Part shown: in pieces, positions 61,200-64,000 of the stretch
Layout of the letters: every line of letters begins with the position of its first letter
Position numbering within the stretch: position 1 is the stretch's first letter
Source: Mycoplasma zalophi
Lineage (GTDB): Bacteria; Bacillota_I; Bacilli_A; Mycoplasmatales; Metamycoplasmataceae
DNA: 64,000 nucleotides
Assembly: GCF_025486335.1 (NCBI RefSeq)
Contig: NZ_JAOOPZ010000002.1
Location: forward strand, 1-64,000
Reading direction: 5' to 3'
Notes under the pieces: generated by a model
What the model was told of the DNA's origin: nothing
The model's input: the letters and a program-made list of their open reading frames with translations, nothing else
Database searches by the model: none
Made by a program: the position numbers and the translations under genes

Positions 61200-64000
61200 A
61201 TGAAAAAAACAAATTATCTACTTTTATTAACTCTTCCATTATCAATATCAGCTATCGTCCCAGTTGTAGTTTCTTGCTATAAGACACCGGAAAATATTGA
61301 TAAAAAAAGTGAAAATGAAAAAAATAATACACACAATATCACTAATAAAAACCAAAATAAACAAGAAAACACAAATAATAGCACAACAAACAAAGTGCCA
61401 AAAAACAAAAATAAAGATAATTCCAATACAACAAATAAAAATGATTCAAACATTAAAGATGAGATTAATAACAAACCTAAAAAAGATATACAATCTGAAT
61501 TAATGGCAAAAAATGAAAATGAATATAAAAACAATTCTGATTTATCTAAAAAAAATAATTTAGATCTAAAAAATCAAAATAATTCTAAAACTAGAGAAGA
61601 CATCAAACCTGATTCAACACAAAAAGAAAATCAAAATATTCAAAATACACCAAATCAAGAATTGAATATAAAAAACACTCCAAGTGAAAGTTTTTATAAT
61701 CCTAATTTTAATTTAATTGATAATTATAAAAAAAGGGCTTCAATTAATATAAAAGATATTAGTGAATTTAATTTAGATGATCCTAATTTTATAACTTATA
61801 ATACATGATTAAAAAATAAAAATAATACAAAAAAACAAAAAAATGAACATTTTGATATTTCAAAATTTAATACTTTTACATTAAATTATTCTTATTTAAG
61901 AAATAATACATTAACTTTATATATTAGTTCAAAACTTTCTTTAAAAGATTTAAATAATTACAAATTACAATATAAAAAAGAAAATCAGAATTATTTAGTT
62001 GATCTTGTTTTTTATAATGATAATAAATCAAATAAAATGTTTGTAGCACAAATTCCAAATATTAATAAAAACGATAAAATTTCTCTTTTAAATGTTCAAA
62101 AAAATGATATTACATATCAACTAAAATCAAATAATTATTCATTACCGCTTTTAGATTTTTTTAAACTTGAAGATGATGTTGTAATAAAAAGCATTACTGA
62201 CTGAAAAACTTGAGATGAAACTCAAAATACACATACTTTTAGTTTGCAATTTTATAATAAAAATTTAAATAATTTAACAAATTTTCCCGATCAAATGCAA
62301 CTTGTATTATTAAAGAAAGATAAAAATATATCATATGTCAATTTTAAATATATAAAAGGTAATCAGTATAATGCAGTAGTAGAAACAGATAATTTTTCAA
62401 AATTAATCGCGACAGCCGAGTCATTTGAAATTTCAGAAGTTGATAAAATTTTAGGAATACAAGTTAAGAAAAATAACGAAGAATGAAAATGACTTGAAAA
62501 TATACCTAATATCGAAATAAAAAACCAAGACAATGAAAAAGAATTTTTATCACTATTTAAAAAAGGACCAAAATTAACTAAAATTTCAGTTGAAAATAAT
62601 AATTTAGTGGTTAATTTTCAAGACTATCAAGATTTTGCAAATAAAGAAATTGAACTAGAAATAAAAAGTTTAGATCCATTTAATCCTTTTTCTAATCTTT
62701 ATAAATTAAAAAATACTTCTCAAAATTCATTTATCTTTGAAAATATTGATTTTCCTAAGGATATTTCAAAATTAATAGTAACTAAAATAAAAATTAATAA
62801 CGAATTATTTGAATATGATATTAATGATCAAGAAACTATATTTAATAATGCTAAGGTGGGCAAAGAATTTCAAATTAACAAATTAAATTTTTATCTTGAT
62901 AATAAAAATAGACAAATACTAGGTTCAGTTGCTATTGACTTTCATAATGATGATCTTGAAATTTTTCAAAATAAAAAATTAGAATTAACATTTAAGCGTT
63001 TAAGTCCATTTGTTGGTGAAACACAATATGAAAGCATTTATAATAATTTATTTCTTTTAGAACAAAAAATACTCATTCCATTTAATAAGTTACAACAATT
63101 TAATTTAAATGGTTTTTATGAAAATATTGAATATGAGCTACAAAAAATAAGAATTGTTGATAGTTTTTCACTTAATGAATTTGTAAATGAAACTAAATTT
63201 TCAAAAAGTTTAGAAAAATTAAATAACAAAAAATTATTATACAATTTCATAAATAACAACCAAAAAGATAATAATTTTATTTATAAAGAAAATACAGGAT
63301 ATACAAAAAATGATTTAATAAATAAAAAAGATGAAGATTCAAACATTGAATACACACTTCAAAATCATTATGCTATTGTTAATTATAAACGAGAAAATTG
63401 ATATAAATATCAAGCAACTTTATTTGAAGATAAAATAAATAACAAAATAAAACTTAAAAATGAGTATTTAAATACTAATTTAGATAAATTTAATTTAATA
63501 AAAAATAATAAAAAAGTTAATACTCATTTTATTTCACCAAGAGAAATAATTAATAATTTAAGTTGAAATATTAACAAAGATTTTACAGAGGCTTCTATAA
63601 CGAAGGATTTATCTTCTTTTAGTAATTTAGATAAACATTTAGATGATGCATTCTTTGTACTTGGTTTTGAATTTGACCCTAAACAAAGACAGGTTATTGA
63701 TATAATAGAACCTGAACCATTTTTTAGATACAACAAAACTGGTTATAGAATTAATTCTTCTGTAAAAAATATGTCTAAATCATTTGTTTATTTAACTATC
63801 CCTTACAAAAGAATATTAAAAGAACAAACTATCAATAACTTAGGTTTTGAATATTTAGCAATACGAAATTCAAAAGAAGATGAATTAAATTTAAAAAAAC
63901 TAATTGACTTTAGATATCGTTTTAATATTAAATACAATAACACAACAAAAAAATTAACATTTTTAATTAATTCGAAAAATAAAGACATAAAAATATTTGA
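61200..64000 (+). CDS. Large surface lipoprotein, 3' end outside the window
   Basis: At least 933 residues, still open at 64000. Signal peptide KKTNYLLLLTLPLSISAIVP with lipobox VVVSC (Cys26), then about 135 residues of Asn/Lys/Thr/Glu/Gln linker, then repeated beta-like segments of about 130 residues (each with a strand such as LTKISVENNNLVVNFQDY or FQINKLNFYLDNKNRQILGS and an internal ELEIKSLDPF / ELTFKRLSPF motif). Two such segments are clear near residues 460-590. The layout resembles mycoplasma surface lipoproteins that place immunoglobulin-like or adhesin repeats outside. Family not named. Several TGA Trp. Confidence 0.8.

Overview
The window is about 64 kb of a very AT-rich mollicute chromosome, most likely a Mycoplasma/Mycoplasmopsis of the hominis type. 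Nearly every long gene contains in-frame TGA where its family has Trp (ffh-type core genes, valS, alaS, topA, rpoD, gatA/B), so TGA is read as tryptophan. Release factor 1 is present, intergenic gaps are tiny, SAM-dependent tRNA modification and amidotransferase (gatCAB) genes are kept, and two prolipoproteins with long Asn/Lys/Thr-rich linkers look like mycoplasma surface proteins. No rRNA, CRISPR array, prophage or complete insertion sequence was seen, and no gene-free gap exceeds 300 bases.

Layout. 1-1.8 kb (minus): a start-less hsdS-like fragment, rnhC and a Cof-type HAD phosphatase. 1.9-6.8 kb (plus): trmL, a 51-aa DivIVA-like protein, rbgA, a large SGNH-like protein and a tandem PEBP protein. 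6.8-9 kb (minus): a membrane protein and ffh. 9.1-18 kb (plus): glyS-dnaG-rpoD-nif3-nfo, rpmG-pepP and obg. 18.1-18.8 kb: eight tRNAs (Pro, Ala, Met, Ile2, Ser, fMet, Asp, Phe). 19-21 kb: a triad of unknown genes resembling MG284-MG285-MG286 in order and size. 21-28 kb: prfA-prmC, dnaJ behind a CIRCE operator, then cmk-der-gpsA-hup, meeting recU tail to tail. 28.4-41.7 kb (plus): acpS-plsC-scpA-scpB-rlu-gatCAB-yihY, then an ECF S component, an ATPase-dead OppF-like reading frame and valS. 41.8-45.8 kb (minus): a MIP-type immunoglobulin protease, metK with a structured leader, and a flavin reductase. 46-47.3 kb (plus): a stand-alone trpB. 47.3-61 kb (minus): topA, rpsP-trmD-rplS, hpt-dNK, greA, ruvX-alaS-mnmA, infC-rpmI-rplT (AUU start and attenuator-like leader), a TM2 protein and folD. 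61.2-64 kb (plus): a large lipoprotein running off the window.

Most of the window is conserved translation, replication and repair machinery in translationally coupled runs (ATGA/TAATG overlaps and 8-17 nt overlaps). The accessory signals that stand out are: (i) the open frame that runs without a stop from a degenerate OppF-like ABC protein straight into valyl-tRNA synthetase; (ii) a GC-rich structured metK leader ending in a 12-bp hairpin that hides the Shine-Dalgarno sequence, matching no SAM riboswitch class I can recall; (iii) an orphan TrpB containing no tryptophan; (iv) a duplicated PEBP protein next to an SGNH protein whose nucleophile Ser is replaced; (v) a silent hsdS piece lying behind a terminator; (vi) compact overlaps of regulatory and coding DNA (a hup terminator inside recU, an rpsP -35 inside a hairpin).
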